From positions 162,498 to 226,497 of the forward strand of contig JAPDOI010001077.1 of NCBI GenBank assembly GCA_029168955.1: a stretch of 64,000 nucleotides of DNA, written 5' to 3'. Below, in pieces: positions 62,491-64,000 of the stretch. The notes under the pieces were generated by a model. It was not told the origin of the DNA, did not search any database, and saw nothing but the letters and a program-made list of their open reading frames with translations. The position numbers and the translations under genes were made by a program. The number at the start of each line of letters is the position of its first letter. The first letter of the stretch is position 1. The DNA comes from Aplectana chamaeleonis. Lineage: Eukaryota > Nematoda > Chromadorea > Rhabditida > Cosmocercidae.

Positions 62491-64000
62491 GACTCCAAAT
62501 CGCCTATCCCCAGTTTGCTATGTTTCCAGGCAGGGTGCTACGTGAGTTCGGACACAGTTCGACAACATACGTATGGTTTGCGTATCACCGAAGTCTCGGT
62601 ACATGGCCAAAGCGCGATGATTGCTGCTGGCCTTGCGGTGTTGGCGACATCAGCAGCCAACGGGGTTCCGATCGCGCGCGGCGATCTACCGTCACAGCTT
62701 CGTCCATTCGTCTGCCTAAATTGAATGCGAGGACTCTATTGCCGTACGCGACAGAACATCTCGCCGTTTCTGACTCTGAATATGCACCTTATTTAGCTCC
62801 AGACCTTTTAGGCACCCCTTTTTGAAAAACAGAAGGCGGCTGCTTTCTCTCTTTAGTTATCGGATTTCGATTCATGATTTCGATTTCTGCTGACAAACAA
62901 ATATTCAAAAAAACATAGATTGGAGAAGTTTCTGCCGAGTTTCACGAAAAGAAAAGAAGAATTTTGTTCGGTCCGCGGAGTTTTAGTTTAGTTTCATTGG
63001 ATAAAAAGTAGTTCACTTCCAAAAGTTCCATCCAAATTTTTATAAAGATAAATTATTGAGTAAGAGGCAGGTTTCGCAAGCAGACACGGAAAGAATTTTC
63101 TGTCCATTTTTTTTTGTTTATTTTTCAATAGTGGCGAAATTGTAGGCTTCTAACTAAAATATCATAATTCTTTGCAAAAAATGTATAAAGTACATTGTGC
63201 CGCATGATAGCCTTTTTCTCTGATTTCTAATTCTATCATATCTTTTATCCGTACTTGTTATGTTACATCGGTTTTTTTTGTTTTAGCATTCAAGAGCGTT
63301 TCTGACGCCTTTCTTTGATGGAGTTATTGTTTTGTTCTGTTTTCCGTACAAACGTCCACATTGTGCGCGTTCATAAATAAATAAATAAAATAACGTGCCG
63401 AGAACAGCGAGTCCCGGTCGAATGCTCTTGCGCGTTCAGCCATGTCGAAATACAACAGTGATAAGGAGATTCCGACATAATACATAATCTCTATGAGCCC
63501 TACTTCAACCGGCTCAAAATGAGGGATGTAGGCTATTTATGCTAATCTATCTGCATCTCAATCGATCCTATTTTGTATGTGAGCAGATGGTTCCGGCTAC
63601 AGTTTGGGTTATCTGGACTACATACTGCCTCGTTTAACTACATATGCAGCCCAGAACTCGAATCCAAAATCATATCAGCCAGATGTTTCATAATTAGAAG
63701 AGTCTGGTTGAACTTTGTCAGCGGTACGGACATACTTCTCCAACCTTTGCACGCGCTAGGACGAGAATATCGGGTTCTGTATTCCATATGTTCACGAATC
63801 TTTGATTTTCTAACGACAATATGTAGCCCATCACCTACTTCATAACGACTAGCACTTACCGATCTGACATCATAAACACATTTGTTTCATGTCCACTGCG
63901 CCCACCCAAAGGTCTTCAGAAGTGTTCTGCTCGCGAAGGAAATTGTAAGCTGTCAATTGGATGCCTGGAACTAAGCTAGTGGTCTTTTCATCTTCGATCC
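62491..64000. other. No gene recognised
   Basis: The frames 62520-62825 and 63573-63845 have no recognisable domain. AATAAATAAATAAAATAA lies at 63375-63392. No RNA or transposon end was found up to the window edge. Confidence 0.45.

Overview
The window looks like gene-poor, repeat-rich DNA from a nematode, most likely a strongylid (hookworm-like) parasite. The basis is indirect: an RTE-type and a CR1-type LINE, Tc1/mariner elements, many short hairpin (MITE-like) transposons and AT-rich microsatellites, with no bacterial organisation. I recognise no conserved host protein gene. Every ORF with a recognisable protein belongs to a transposable element, and all of these are broken or truncated.

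Layout. 0-6 kb: a TTATG microsatellite, a mariner-derived foldback (2.1-2.8 kb) and a degenerate AT-rich satellite (about 4.0-4.7 kb). 6.15-9.45 kb: a full-length RTE LINE on the minus strand, bounded by a 13-bp target duplication. 10-14.3 kb: a hairpin MITE, then a 2-kb domain saturated with the word GCGACA. 15-20.5 kb: the first cluster of short elements starting TTAA-AGGCA. 20.8-25.2 kb: 43-bp self-complementary satellite arrays and a perfect 220-bp palindrome carrying a hammerhead-like core. 27.4-28 kb: a Tc1-like MITE. 28.7-33.9 kb: a 5.2-kb hAT-type element with 16-bp perfect termini and an 8-bp duplication, stuffed with other insertions. 36.2-37.5 kb: a decayed Tc1/mariner of about DD37D type. 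39.3-40.7 kb: a 5'-truncated CR1 LINE. 40.7-43.5 kb: nested GC-rich MITEs and a second hAT-type element. 43.6-48.25 kb: a dense cluster of TTAA-AGGCA elements, some nested. 50-57.3 kb: two tRNA-related pieces, an inverted exon-like duplication, an snRNA/SL-like candidate and a third Tc1/mariner with a nested insertion. 58-64 kb: large inverted repeats and otherwise featureless DNA.

The main theme is one superfamily of roughly twenty short elements or fragments flanked by TTAA whose termini begin AGGCA. Their ends fall into five classes, yet at least two classes share the same interior, so ends and cores appear to have been reassorted. The TTAA site and TTAAAGG ends recall the Kolobok (T2) group; no transposase for them lies in this window. 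Family names in this answer are inferred from motifs and ends, because no search could be run.
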